Shown piece after piece: positions 33,865 to 43,078 of a stretch of DNA of 64,000 nucleotides. Both the position numbers and the translations under genes were made by a program. The notes beneath the pieces are model-generated. The model was not told the origin of the DNA and searched no databases. It worked only from the letters and a program-made list of their open reading frames with translations. The stretch comes from Nocardiopsis sp. CNR-923. Lineage in GTDB: Bacteria; Actinomycetota; Actinomycetes; Streptosporangiales; Streptosporangiaceae. Where the stretch lies: contig NZ_MKKC01000076.1 of the NCBI RefSeq assembly GCF_001942255.1, forward strand, positions 1 through 64,000. Direction: 5' to 3'. Within the stretch, counting starts at the first letter, position 1, and the number at the start of each line of letters is the position of its first letter.

Positions 33865-34765
33865 TGAGCGCGCCGACGACGGAACCCGTGGCCGGGGCGA
33901 CAACGGCCGGAGCGACGGCGGCCGGACGTGGGCCCGGACTGCTGCGGACCGCGTGGGGCTTCGGCCGCACGAGGGTGGGCGCGGTCCTGGCCGGGATCGT
34001 CGTCCTGGTCGCCGCCCTCGGTCCGTTCACAGCCCCGTACACACCGACCGAGTTCATCGGCCTGCCGTACCAGACGGATGTGGACGGCGCCGTGTTCGGC
34101 ACCGACAACCTCGCCGCGACGTGCTGACCCGGTTCCTGTGGGGCGGGTGGACGCTGCTGCTGCTCGCCGTCTCGGCCGCGGGGATCGGTGTGGCCGCCGG
34201 CACGGTGGTCGGCGTCGTCGCCGGTTACCGGCGCGGGTGGTTGGACGACGTGCTCATGCGGTTCAACGACGTCCTGCTGGCCTTCCCCCAGCTGATCGCC
34301 GCGCTGCTGGTCATGTCGATCATCGGGCCGAAGGTGTGGCTGATCGTCGCGGTCATCGCCGTGTCCCACGTGCCGCGCGTGGCTCGTGTGATCCGCGAGG
34401 CGACCCGCACGGTGATCGAGCAGGACTTCGTCAAGGCGGCGGAGGCGATCGGCCTGCCACGCTGGCGGATCATGGCCGTCGAGATCCTCCCGAACGTCAC
34501 CAGCCCGCTCCTGGTGGAGTTGGGGCTGCGGCTGACCTACTCGATCGGCGTGGTCGCGGTCCTGGGCTTCCTGGGCATGGGCCTCCAGCCGCCGACTGCC
34601 GACTGGGGACTGATGATCAACGAGACGCGCCAGGGCATGGCCGTGCAGCCGTGGCCGGTGGCCCTGCCGGTGGCCGCGATCGCGGTCCTGACCATCGGCG
34701 CCAACCTCATCACCGACGGGCTGTCGCGCGCGGCCATCGGCATCGACCGGGGGGTCGAGAAGTGA
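33864..34765 (+). CDS. ABC importer permease, DppC/NikC type, frameshifted
   Basis: Coding starts at ATG 33864 in the overlap with the previous stop (GTGATGA). The N-terminal part gives VGAVLAGIVVLVAALGPFTA and FGTDNL, then the frame is lost at about 34112. Adding one G (GGCC for GCC) gives the family signature GTDNLGRDVLTRFLWGG and continues to YSIGVVAVLGFLGMGLQPPT and the end. The EAA loop is DFVKAAEAIGLPRWRIMAVE. The repaired protein is about 300 residues. Its stop overlaps the GTG of the ATPase gene (34762). Confidence 0.9.
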
Positions 34766-36366
34766 CGCGAAGTGAACACACCGTTCTGCGGGTCGACGAC
34801 CTGACGGTGATCGGCCGTCCGTCGCACGTGGAGATCATCTCCGACGTGTCGGTCAGCGTGCGGCGGGGCGAGATCCTCGGTCTGGTCGGCGAGTCCGGCT
34901 CAGGCAAGACCACCCTCGGGCTGTCCCTGCTGGCGCACTGCAAGCGGGCGACGGCGATCGCCCGCGGTCGTGTGGAGGTGGACGGCAGCGACCTGGCCAC
35001 CCTGTCGGAGAAGGGCGTGCGTCGACTGCGCGGGCGGGCGGTGGCCTACATCCCGCAGTCCCCGGCCTCGGCGCTCAACCCGGCGTTGCGGCTGCGGACG
35101 CAGTTGGGCGAGGCCCTGCACGACGCCTCCCTGTCCCGCGCGGCGGCCCTGGAGAGGGTCCGCGAGGTGCTGCGCGAGGTGGCGCTGCCCGACGACGACC
35201 GGTTCCTCCGCCGCTATCCGCACCAACTCTCCGGCGGACAGCAGCAGCGGGTGGCGATCGCGATGGCCTTCATCGGCCGCCCGGACGTGATCGTCCTGGA
35301 CGAGCCGACCACGGGCCTGGACGTCACCACGCAGGCGCACGTGCTGGAGACCATCCGGCGGATGACCCGAGAGTACGGGACCGCCGGGGTCTACATCAGC
35401 CACGACATGGCCGTGGTCGCCGACCTGGCCGACGAGATCGCGGTGATGTACCGGGGACGACTGGTCGAGCGCGGCAGGACCGACGAGGTGATGGCCGAGC
35501 CCCGGCACGCGTACACCCGACGACTGCTGTCGGCCGTCCCCCTTCTGCGCACGGACGGGCACGGGCCGGCCGAGGAGACGGAGGAGCCCCCGCTGCTGCG
35601 GGTCTCCGCGCTGACGGCCGGGTACGGGCGGACACGGGTCCTGGAGGGGATCGACGTGTCGGTCTCCCGGGGCGAGTGCGTGGCCCTGCTCGGCGAGTCC
35701 GGCTCGGGCAAGACCACGCTCTCACGGTCGGTGGCGGGGCTGCACCACCAGTTCACCGGCGGGATGCTCTTCGACGGCCGACCGCTGGCGCGCAGCGCCT
35801 ACCGGCGCACCCCCGAGCAGCGGCGCCGTGTGCAGTACGTGTTCCAGAACCCGTACGAGGCGCTCAACCCCCGCAAACGCGTGCGGGACCAGATCCTGGG
35901 CCCCTACCGGCACCTGGTGGGTCGCCCGGACGACCCGGAACGCGTGGTGGCCGAGGCCCTGGAGCGCGCGGCCCTGTCCTCCTCCTACGCCGACCGGTTC
36001 CCCGAGCAGCTCAGCGGAGGCGAGCGCCAGCGCGTGTGCATCGCGCGCGCGGTGGCGACGGGGCCGGACCTGATGGTGTGCGACGAGATCACGTCGGCGC
36101 TGGACGTGTCGGTGCAGGCGGAGATCGTGACGCTGCTGCGAAACCTCCAGGACGCGGGGATGGCGCTGCTGTTCGTCACGCACAACATCGCGCTGGTGTC
36201 CAACATCGCCCAGCGGGTGGCGGTGCTCAACCAGGGACGGATCGTCGAGTACGGGCCGGTCGGCCGGGTGATGGCCGAGCCGAGGCACGAGTACACGCGT
36301 GCGCTCATCGCCGACACCCCGGACTTCCAGCCATCCTTCGCCGCGACCGCGGACCAGGTGCGTTGA
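34762..36366 (+). CDS. Fused dual-ATPase of an ABC importer (DppD-DppF fusion)
   Basis: This 534-residue protein carries two complete nucleotide-binding domains. Domain 1 (about 1-265): Walker A GESGSGKTTL, signature LSGGQQQRVAIAMA, Walker B VIVLDEPTTGLD. Domain 2 (about 275-530): GESGSGKTTL, LSGGERQRVCIARA, LMVCDEITSALD. In most dpp/nik operons these are separate genes, as in the second importer of this window. It is last in the SBP-permease-permease-ATPase operon and overlaps the permease stop by four bases. The Cys-containing tail typical of oligopeptide ATPases is reduced. Confidence 0.93.
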   Translation: MTRSEHTVLRVDDLTVIGRPSHVEIISDVSVSVRRGEILGLVGESGSGKTTLGLSLLAHCKRATAIARGRVEVDGSDLATLSEKGVRRLRGRAVAYIPQSPASALNPALRLRTQLGEALHDASLSRAAALERVREVLREVALPDDDRFLRRYPHQLSGGQQQRVAIAMAFIGRPDVIVLDEPTTGLDVTTQAHVLETIRRMTREYGTAGVYISHDMAVVADLADEIAVMYRGRLVERGRTDEVMAEPRHAYTRRLLSAVPLLRTDGHGPAEETEEPPLLRVSALTAGYGRTRVLEGIDVSVSRGECVALLGESGSGKTTLSRSVAGLHHQFTGGMLFDGRPLARSAYRRTPEQRRRVQYVFQNPYEALNPRKRVRDQILGPYRHLVGRPDDPERVVAEALERAALSSSYADRFPEQLSGGERQRVCIARAVATGPDLMVCDEITSALDVSVQAEIVTLLRNLQDAGMALLFVTHNIALVSNIAQRVAVLNQGRIVEYGPVGRVMAEPRHEYTRALIADTPDFQPSFAATADQVR

Positions 36367-36446
36367 CCTGAGGAGGTGGGCGAGGCGCCCGAGCCGAGTG
36401 AGTGCCGCGCCGCGGGCGTCCCATGAGGCCGGTGGAGGGATACGGG

Positions 36447-36472
36447 CGGGACGAGGCAGGCACGGCGTCCCG
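36447..36472. terminator. Possible convergent terminator
   Basis: CGGGACG (36447-36453) pairs with CGTCCCG (36466-36472) between the importer operon and the oppositely oriented GNAT gene. There is no U tail. The position suits a shared terminator. Confidence 0.3.
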
Positions 36473-36482
36473 GCCCGCCCCC

Positions 36483-37325
36483 TCAGAAGAGCACCGACAT
36501 GTGCTCGCCGATCTGGCGGAAGCCGACGCGGCGGTAGGCGGCCCGGGCCGGGGTGTTGAAGTCGTTGACGTAGAGCGTGACGCGCGGCGCGATCTCGGCG
36601 AGGGCGTACCTGACGACCGCTGCCATGCCCGACGCGGAGTAGCCCTGGCCGCGCAGGTCCGGGTGGACCCACACACCCTGGACCTGGCAGGCGTGCGGAG
36701 TGACCGCGCCGATCTCGGCCTTGAACGCCACCCGGCCGCCCTCGATCCGCGCGAACGCCCGGCCGGTGCGCACCAGTTCCTCGATCCGCGCCCGGTACAG
36801 GGCGCCGCCGTCGCCGGAGTCCGGCGGCACGCCGACCTCCTCGGTGAACATGGCCACGCAGGCCGGGACCAGGGTGTTCAACTCCGCCGGCCGGACGCGG
36901 CGCACCTCCGGGTCGGCGGGCACCGGTGAGGGAGCGTCGATCTCCAGAACGGGCTGGCTGGTGCGGATGACGCGGGCGGGTCCCCACGCGGGAGTGACCT
37001 GCTCCCAGAATTCCCGGACCGCGTCGACGGGCCCGACGATCGAGGAGCACCGGCGCCCGCGCCACCGGGCGTGGTCGGCGAAGCTGCGGATCGCGGCGGG
37101 TCCGGCGTTGACCGGGACCAGGTTGGCGCCGGAGTAGCACAGGGCGGTGAGATGGCCGTCCTCGACGTGCCCCCACACCTCGGTCCCGCTGAAGCGCGAG
37201 GAGATCCCGGTCGTCATCAGGCGCGACGCGACGAAGACGTTGCCCACGGGGTCGGTGTCCAGAAGCGCGCGGACGGCCGCCCGGTCACGCTCTCCGAGGA
37301 TCCGTACCGGCGAGGTCCGAAGCAT
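36483..37325 (-). CDS. GNAT acetyltransferase with N-terminal DUF4081 domain
   Basis: The start at ATG 37325 (MLRTSPVRILGERDRAAVRA) follows GGGGGAGA; an ATG 15 bases upstream is less well placed. The N-terminal half (about 1-135) matches the DUF4081 type (DTDPVGNVFVASRLMTTGIS). The C-terminal half is a GNAT fold with VQGVWVHPDLRGQGYSASGM (acetyl-CoA loop QxxGxG/A variant) and YVNDFNTPARAAYRRVGFRQ. This family is often encoded near ispG in actinobacteria, and here ispG lies 3 kb away on the same strand. Substrate unknown. Confidence 0.88.
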   Translation of the reverse strand: MLRTSPVRILGERDRAAVRALLDTDPVGNVFVASRLMTTGISSRFSGTEVWGHVEDGHLTALCYSGANLVPVNAGPAAIRSFADHARWRGRRCSSIVGPVDAVREFWEQVTPAWGPARVIRTSQPVLEIDAPSPVPADPEVRRVRPAELNTLVPACVAMFTEEVGVPPDSGDGGALYRARIEELVRTGRAFARIEGGRVAFKAEIGAVTPHACQVQGVWVHPDLRGQGYSASGMAAVVRYALAEIAPRVTLYVNDFNTPARAAYRRVGFRQIGEHMSVLF

Positions 37326-37415
37326 CGCTTTCTCCCCCAACGTCCAGTCGGCCCCCGGTGGTTCCGGAGGATTCGACCCGATCCAGTTCGCGCCGGTTAC
37401 AGACTATTCGACGGG

Positions 37416-39047
37416 TTATCCGCGCTCACCGGGCAGATCGGCGATGATCGCGGCGACGCCCTCCGTCGCCGCCCTGAGGTCCTCGCGACGGGAACTCGGG
37501 CGCGGCTCGGCCCGGCTCTCGCAGGCGACGTCGGGGCCGCTCGCCCTCCTGACGGGTAGGGATCCGTGCAGCAGGTAGGCTGCGACGATCTCGTCGACGC
37601 ACATGTTCCCGGTGAAGGCGACGCCGTGCGTGTGGCCGCCCTCCTCCATGACCAGAACCGAACCGGGCAGCCGGTCGCGCAGGGTGTGGGCGCCCTCGAC
37701 GGGGGTGGCTCCGTCTCCGGACGCGTGCACGATGAGGGCCGGGCCGTCGAAGGCCCGGTGTTCGTGGGGCGCGTCGCCGACCTGGTACCAGTTGCCTGAG
37801 TCGGCGCCCCAGTCCAGACACGGCGCGTTGTACCAGGCGTTGTGCCAGCCGACGAAGGGCGCCTCCTCGTGTGCCATGCGGGCGTCGGTGCGCCAGGCGG
37901 ACCAGTCGGTCGGCCAGTGCGCGTCGGTGCACTGGACAGCGAGGTAGCCGCCGTAGCTCCGGTCGCTGTCGGCGTGGTCGCCGTAGGTCCGGTGGAGGGT
38001 GAGCAGCCCGGTGTCGTCGCCGTCGTTGATCCAGGCGGACAGCGCTCGGGCCACACCGGGCCAGGTGGATTCGGCGTAGGCGACCACCAGGACGGCGGTC
38101 TCCAGTTCGGTGGGCCCGACGGTGGCCTCGATCGGGTCCGCGCGCAGCTCGGAGCGCAGGCGGTAGTAGGCCTCGGCCACCTCGTCGCCCGTCCGGCCCA
38201 GGCGGTAGGTGGCGTGGTGGCGGGCGGCCCAGTCGAAGAAGTGCTGTGCGGCGCGCTGGAGGGCGCGGCTCTGGACGTGGTTGCTCTCGTACCAGGGGTT
38301 GTCCGGGTTGACGACGCTGTCGAGCACGAGCGAGCGGACCCGGTCCGGGTAGAGCGAGGAGTAGACGGTGCCCAGGTAGCTGCCGTAGGAGTAGCCGAGG
38401 TAGTCGATCCGCTCCTCGCCCAGGGCGCGGCGGACCGCGTCCATGTCGTGAGCGGTGTCCTCGGTGCGGGTGTGGGACAGGAGGCGCCCGGTGTTCTCGG
38501 CGCAGGCCCGTGCGTAGGCGCGTGCGTCGGCGCGCAGGACGGCCTCCTCGCCCCCGTCGGCGGGCACGGTGTCCGGGCGGACCGGGGTGAAGTAGTCGGG
38601 GTCGCACGTGATGGCGGGGGTGGAGGCGCCGACGCCGCGCGGGTCGAAGGCGACCACGTCGTATACCTCGCGCAGCTCCTCGGGCATGCGCCCGTGGGTC
38701 ATGGAGGCCCAGCGGCGGGCTCCGCTGCCGGGGCCGCCGGGGTTGACGATGAGGGTGTGCCGCGTGGTTCCGGTCGCGCGGACCCGGGAGAGCGCCAGTT
38801 CGACGGTCTCGTCGGCGCCGGGGACCCGGTCGCCACCCGCGGTGCGCACGAGCGGGACGGTCAGGGTGGCGCACTCCAGGACCTCGTCACCACTGGGTTC
38901 GAGGTCCTTGCAGGGACCCCAGTCGAGCCCGGTGCGGTCGACGCGCGTCGCGGGTCGGGCGGTGTCGGCCAGGGCGGGTACGGGGACGCCCACGAGCGAG
39001 GCCAGGAGGGCCCCGGCGGTGACGGTGGCCCGGATTCGTCGTCGCAC
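37416..39047 (-). CDS. Secreted alpha/beta-hydrolase, tripeptidyl aminopeptidase-like
   Basis: Start at GTG 39047 (VRRRIRATVTAGALLASLVG) after GGGGGAGA gives 543 residues with a clear Sec signal ending near VPALA (about residue 27). The family features follow: LIVNPGGPGSGARRW (oxyanion region), DVVAFDPRGVGASTPA, nucleophile Ser in GYSYGSYLG, and the C-terminal TAP-like domain with LIVHASGDGATPVEGA (Asp) and EEGGHTHGV (His). Such enzymes trim tripeptides or other short peptides outside the cell. It is monocistronic and divergent from the truncated Lrp gene. Confidence 0.9.
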   Translation of the reverse strand: MRRRIRATVTAGALLASLVGVPVPALADTARPATRVDRTGLDWGPCKDLEPSGDEVLECATLTVPLVRTAGGDRVPGADETVELALSRVRATGTTRHTLIVNPGGPGSGARRWASMTHGRMPEELREVYDVVAFDPRGVGASTPAITCDPDYFTPVRPDTVPADGGEEAVLRADARAYARACAENTGRLLSHTRTEDTAHDMDAVRRALGEERIDYLGYSYGSYLGTVYSSLYPDRVRSLVLDSVVNPDNPWYESNHVQSRALQRAAQHFFDWAARHHATYRLGRTGDEVAEAYYRLRSELRADPIEATVGPTELETAVLVVAYAESTWPGVARALSAWINDGDDTGLLTLHRTYGDHADSDRSYGGYLAVQCTDAHWPTDWSAWRTDARMAHEEAPFVGWHNAWYNAPCLDWGADSGNWYQVGDAPHEHRAFDGPALIVHASGDGATPVEGAHTLRDRLPGSVLVMEEGGHTHGVAFTGNMCVDEIVAAYLLHGSLPVRRASGPDVACESRAEPRPSSRREDLRAATEGVAAIIADLPGERG

Positions 39048-39191
39048 TCGCGTTCTCCCCCTGTGTGTCCTGATGTCAAGAGGCATTGTCTCCGTTACCG
39101 AACGTGACATGCGGAAGCGACACGGGCCCCATGTGGTACCTCCTCGGTAACATGTGCCCTGGTTAGGTCAGACTGGGACATAAGGGGCACA

Positions 39192-39360
39192 ATGCGTCTG
39201 GATCGTGTCGACGAGCGCATCATCGCGATACTCGGCGCGGACGCGCGGATGAGCTTCGCCGAGATCGGCGGCGAGGTCGGGCTGAGCCCCTCGGCGGTCA
39301 AGCGCCGCGTGGACCGGCTGATCGAGTCCGGCGCCGTGCGCGGCTTCACCGTGGTCGTCG
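39192..39360 (+). pseudogene. Lrp/AsnC-family regulator, N-terminal fragment
   Basis: ATG 39192 begins MRLDRVDERIIAILGADARM, then SFAEIGGEVGLSPSAVKRRV and DRLIESGAVRGFTVVV. This is the complete helix-turn-helix of an Lrp/AsnC regulator. After residue 56 the sequence abruptly becomes the antisense of a flavin amine oxidase gene, so the RAM ligand-binding domain is missing. The frame remains open only as a shadow. Confidence 0.8.
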
Positions 39361-39626
39361 CACCACGTGTGGGACATGCAGATCGCGGCCGGAGCGTCCG
39401 GGGCCTCCCCCTCCAGGAGGTAGGTGCCCCGGGTCATGCGGTCGGTGAGCGTCATGCTCATGACGTCGCGGCCGGTCCTCGGGTCCTTGTCCCGCCAGAA
39501 CGCGCGGTCCACCGGCACGAACAGCTTGGAGGACTCCATGTGGTGGGTCCGCTCGATCGCGGTCCAGTGGTCGACCGGCAGCAGGCTCTCGTCGCAGTCG
39601 ATCATGGACAACTGCCAGAAGCCCAT
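39358..39626 (-). pseudogene. Flavin monoamine/amino-acid oxidase, internal fragment
   Basis: The minus strand reads MGFWQLSMIDCDESLLPVDH, then ESSKLFVPVDRAFWRDKDP, TGRDVMSMTLTDRMTRGTYL and APAAICMSHTWCDD. These match the substrate/C-terminal part of FAD-dependent amine or amino-acid oxidases (SSKLFxxxxRxFW and SHTWxDD-like segments). Only about 89 residues remain: the FAD-binding N-terminus is absent beyond 39626, where the DoxX terminator begins, and the C-terminus is lost at the join with the Lrp fragment. Confidence 0.7.
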
Positions 39627-39633
39627 GTGACGA

Positions 39634-39674
39634 CGCACCCCCGTCCCGCGCGCGTGGCGCGGGACGGGGGTGCG
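39634..39674 (-). terminator. Strong terminator of the doxX-like gene
   Basis: CGCACCCCCGTCCCGCG (39634-39650) pairs perfectly over 17 bases with 39658-39674 around a 7-base loop. It begins 12 bases past the stop of the DoxX-type gene. There is no U tail. Confidence 0.75.
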
Positions 39675-39685
39675 GGTGGGCGGGG

Positions 39686-40111
39686 TCAGGCCCGGACGCC
39701 CACCAGACGCGCGAAGCGCTCGGTCCGCGCACGGCGGCCCCAGGCGAGCAGGGCCATCGGGACGAGGTAGGCGAGCGGGATCAGCGCGAGGACCGGCTCG
39801 GCCACCAGCAGCTGGGTCACGGTCGCCCCCACCAGCAGGGCCGTCAGTCCCAGCGCCGCGGGGCCGCTGAGCGCCGGAACGAGGAGGGCGACCGCGCCCA
39901 CCAACTCGACGACGCCGATGGCGTACATCAACCACGGGCCCAGGCCGATCTGCTCGAAACCGGCGACCGCCTGGGGGGTGCCCGCGAGCTTGGTCAGGGC
40001 CGCCATCAGGAAGGCCCCGGCCAGCAGGACCTGGAGAACCCACAGGGCGGCGTTGGCCGCGCGGCCGGGGGCGTTCTTCTTCACTGCGTGGTCGATGTGA
40101 GCGGTAGTCAT
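39686..40111 (-). CDS. DoxX-family membrane protein
   Basis: The 141-residue protein starts at ATG 40111 and has four hydrophobic segments: LWVLQVLLAGAFLMAALTKL, WLMYAIGVVELVGAVALLV, GLTALLVGATVTQLL and ALIPLAYLVPMALLAW. The LAGTPQAVAGFEQIGLGPW loop after helix 1 and the size fit DoxX/DoxD-like quinone-related membrane proteins. A defined substrate is not predictable. It is monocistronic with a strong terminator. Confidence 0.8.
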   Translation of the reverse strand: MTTAHIDHAVKKNAPGRAANAALWVLQVLLAGAFLMAALTKLAGTPQAVAGFEQIGLGPWLMYAIGVVELVGAVALLVPALSGPAALGLTALLVGATVTQLLVAEPVLALIPLAYLVPMALLAWGRRARTERFARLVGVRA

Positions 40112-40352
40112 GTTCCGATCCCCTTGCGTCGTGGTGGACTCTCACTCCCAGGTCGAAGGGGACCGGACGGAATCGACACGTCCGCCGGGATTTCTCGGAA
40201 CGGCTGCTCACCCGGGGCCCGCGCCTCGTCCCGCCCGTCGTCACCCTCAACGGACGCCCGCTGCACGGGCGCGTTCCCAGGAACCCTGGAGCACCCGAAC
40301 GGCGGGCCCCCTCGGGTGACGGCGCCGGAGGAAGGCTCACAGGGGGACGGGG

Positions 40353-41510
40353 TCAGCCCGCGACGGCCACCGTGGGCTCGCCCGGCTCGGCGCCGGCCTC
40401 GCCCATCTCCTCGGCGATGCGCATGGCCTCCTCGATGAGGGTCTCCACGATCTTGGACTCCGGCACGGTCTTGATGACCTCGCCCTTGACGAAGATCTGC
40501 CCCTTGCCGTTGCCGGAGGCCACGCCCAGGTCGGCGTCGCGCGCCTCACCCGGGCCGTTGACGACGCAGCCCATGACGGCCACGCGCAGCGGCACCTCCA
40601 TGCCCTCCAGACCGGCGGTGACCTCCTCAGCGAGCGTGTACACGTCGACCTGGGCGCGGCCGCAGCTGGGGCAGGAGACGATCTCCAGGCCGCGCTCGCG
40701 CAGGCCGAGCGACTCCAGGATCTGCGTGCCGACCTTGACCTCCTCGGCGGGCGGCGCGGACAGCGAGACGCGGATGGTGTCGCCGATCCCCTCCGCCAGC
40801 AGGGCGCCGAAGGCCACCGCGGACTTGATGGTGCCCTGGAAGGCAGGACCGGCCTCGGTCACACCCAGGTGCAGCGGGTAGTCGCACGCCGCCGCCAGCT
40901 GCCGGTAGGCGTTGACCATCACGACGGGGTCGTTGTGCTTGACCGAGATCTTGATGTCGCGGAAGCCGTGCTCCTCGAACAGGGAACACTCCCACAGCGC
41001 CGACTCCACCAGCGCCTCGGGCGTGGCCTTGCCGTACTTGGCGAGCAGCCGCTTGTCGAGGGAACCGGCGTTGACGCCGATCCGGATCGGGACGCCCGCG
41101 TCGCCGGCGGCCTTGGCGATCTCCGCGACCTTGTCGTCGAACTTCTTGATGTTGCCCGGGTTGACGCGCACGGCCGCGCAGCCGGCGTCGATCGCGGCGA
41201 ACACGTACTTGGGCTGGAAGTGGATGTCGGCGATGACCGGGATCTGCGACTTCTTCGCGATGATCGGCAGGGCCTCGGCGTCGTCGTTGGTCGGGACGGC
41301 CACCCGCACGATCTGGCAGCCGGTCGCGGTGAGTTCGGCGATCTGCTGGAGGGTCGCGTTGATGTCGCAGGTGCGGGTGGTCGTCATGGACTGGACCGAC
41401 ACCGGTGCGTCCCCGCCCACGGGGACGTCTCCGACCATGATCTGCCGCGACGTGCGCCTGGTCGCCAGCGGGCGCGGCGGAGCTGCGGGGATACCGAGAT
41501 CGACGGTCAC
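40353..41510 (-). CDS. ispG: (E)-4-hydroxy-3-methylbut-2-enyl-diphosphate synthase
   Basis: This 385-residue enzyme of the MEP isoprenoid pathway reductively opens the cyclic diphosphate MEcPP. The TIM-barrel half shows [20 protein letters not shown] and INAGSLD-type [18 protein letters not shown]. The [4Fe-4S] cluster ligands are Cys280, Cys283 ([11 protein letters not shown]) and Cys315, and the fourth ligand Glu322 lies in CVVNGPGEA. The start at ATG/GTG 41510 gives [15 protein letters not shown]. It is last in the conserved dxr-protease-ispG order. Confidence 0.96.
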   Translation of the reverse strand: MTVDLGIPAAPPRPLATRRTSRQIMVGDVPVGGDAPVSVQSMTTTRTCDINATLQQIAELTATGCQIVRVAVPTNDDAEALPIIAKKSQIPVIADIHFQPKYVFAAIDAGCAAVRVNPGNIKKFDDKVAEIAKAAGDAGVPIRIGVNAGSLDKRLLAKYGKATPEALVESALWECSLFEEHGFRDIKISVKHNDPVVMVNAYRQLAAACDYPLHLGVTEAGPAFQGTIKSAVAFGALLAEGIGDTIRVSLSAPPAEEVKVGTQILESLGLRERGLEIVSCPSCGRAQVDVYTLAEEVTAGLEGMEVPLRVAVMGCVVNGPGEARDADLGVASGNGKGQIFVKGEVIKTVPESKIVETLIEEAMRIAEEMGEAGAEPGEPTVAVAG

Positions 41511-41702
41511 GCTTGTTTCACCTCGTCTGCCACCGGAGGGGCGGCACTTGATTCGTCCGGATGCGGAAAAGGGAGGGCGCCCTGCGCGGTGCCGCGTCCG
41601 GGGGGCCGGTTCCCCCGCGGCGCCGATCGCGCCGTCGTCCCGGATCGCGCTGCCCAGACTACCCGCACCCGCGGGGGCGACGGGGCGAGTATGGCGCTGG
41701 CA

Positions 41703-43058
41703 TCACCCGAACAGCCGGACCGGGTTGAACAGGTCGGCGACGAGCAGGACCACGCTGAACACCAGGAAGCACGCCACCACCACGTAGGCCACCGGTGTCA
41801 GCATCGCCACGTCCACCGGCCCCGGGTCGGGCCGCCGGGTCAGCCTGGCCCAGCCGCGCTTGACAGCCTCCCACAGAGCGCCCGCCATGTGTCCGCCGTC
41901 CAGGGGCAGGATCGGCAGCATGTTGAAGGCGAACAGGAACAGGTTCACCCCGGCGAGGATCTGGATCATGAGCGCGGCGGTGTCGACCAGGGGCAGGCCC
42001 TGGGACATGATCTCGCCGCCGATACGGGAGATGCCGACGATGCCGACCGGGGAGTCCTGGGTGCGCTGCTCTCCGAGGAACGCCGCACCGAAGACCTCGG
42101 GCACCCTGCCGGGCAGGGCGATGAGCGCCTCACCCACGCCGACCAGCATGGTCCCCATCTCGGCGGCGGACTCGCCCAGGGTCAGGGAGGAGCGCTCGGT
42201 GGCGAACACGATGCCCAGGAAACCGACGGTCTCGGTCTGGTAGACGCGGTAGCCCTGCTCGTCGTAGACGAAGTCGCCGTCGGCGTCGGTCTCGTAGAGG
42301 ATCCCGCCCTCGGCGTCGCGGGCGGGCAGCTCGTTCTCGATGACGTCGACGTCGAACGGGAGCCGCTCGCCGTCGCGCTCCACGACGATCTCGGTACCGC
42401 CGAAGGAGCCGCGGATGGCCTGGTTGGCGGCGTTCCAGTCCGGGATGGGTTCGCCGTCCACCTCCACGATAACGTCACCGGCCCGCAGGCCGGCCTCGGC
42501 CGCGGGGGTCGGCGGTTCGTCGGTGCACTCGGTGACGGACTCGCCCGCCGGGGCGACGCACTCGGTGACCAGGCCGATCGTGGTGGTGCTCTGCGGGACG
42601 CCGATGCCCATGAAGAGCACGCCGAGCAGGATCGCGGCCAGGACCACGTTCATGCCGGGACCGGCGAACATGACGATCAGCCGCTTCCACGGCGAGCGCT
42701 GGTAGAACTGCCGGTCCGCGTCCTCGGGGCCGACCTCGACGTAGGACGCCTCGCGCGCGTCCTCGGCCATCGCGCGCCAGCGGGAGAGCCTGCGCGGGCC
42801 GTCCTCACCCGTGCGCCGGGCGGGCGGGAGCATGCCGACCATACGCACGAACCCGCCCAGTGGAACGGCCTTGAGGCCGTACTCGGTCTCACCCTTGCGC
42901 ACCGACCACAGGGTCCTGCCGAAGCCGACCATGTACTCGGTGCACTTGATCCCGAACATCTTGGCGGTGGAGAGATGGCCCAGCTCATGCCAGGCGATCG
43001 AGAACAGCAGTCCGAGGACGAACAGGACGATCCCGATCACGGTCATCAACGCGACCAT
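41703..43058 (-). CDS. Site-2 (M50) intramembrane zinc protease
   Basis: The 451-residue protein has an N-terminal TM with HExxH: IAWHELGHLSTAKMFG (His24, Glu25, His28). The G-rich KCTEYMVGFGRTLWSV strand and PLGGFVRMVGMLPP follow. A PDZ domain occupies about 170-260 (PAAEAGLRAGDVIVEVDGEP). The third zinc ligand is in MLPILPLDGGHMAG near the C-terminus. This RseP/Rip1-type protease cuts anti-sigma factors or other membrane proteins. It lies between dxr and ispG as in most actinobacteria. Confidence 0.95.
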   Translation of the reverse strand: MVALMTVIGIVLFVLGLLFSIAWHELGHLSTAKMFGIKCTEYMVGFGRTLWSVRKGETEYGLKAVPLGGFVRMVGMLPPARRTGEDGPRRLSRWRAMAEDAREASYVEVGPEDADRQFYQRSPWKRLIVMFAGPGMNVVLAAILLGVLFMGIGVPQSTTTIGLVTECVAPAGESVTECTDEPPTPAAEAGLRAGDVIVEVDGEPIPDWNAANQAIRGSFGGTEIVVERDGERLPFDVDVIENELPARDAEGGILYETDADGDFVYDEQGYRVYQTETVGFLGIVFATERSSLTLGESAAEMGTMLVGVGEALIALPGRVPEVFGAAFLGEQRTQDSPVGIVGISRIGGEIMSQGLPLVDTAALMIQILAGVNLFLFAFNMLPILPLDGGHMAGALWEAVKRGWARLTRRPDPGPVDVAMLTPVAYVVVACFLVFSVVLLVADLFNPVRLFG

Positions 43059-43078
43059 GCACTCTCCTCAAGCCGGTG

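Noticed and set aside
39361-39770. Continuation of the Lrp frame to a 192-residue protein
   Set aside because: After residue 56 the sequence is the antisense of an oxidase fragment and a terminator, with no RAM domain.
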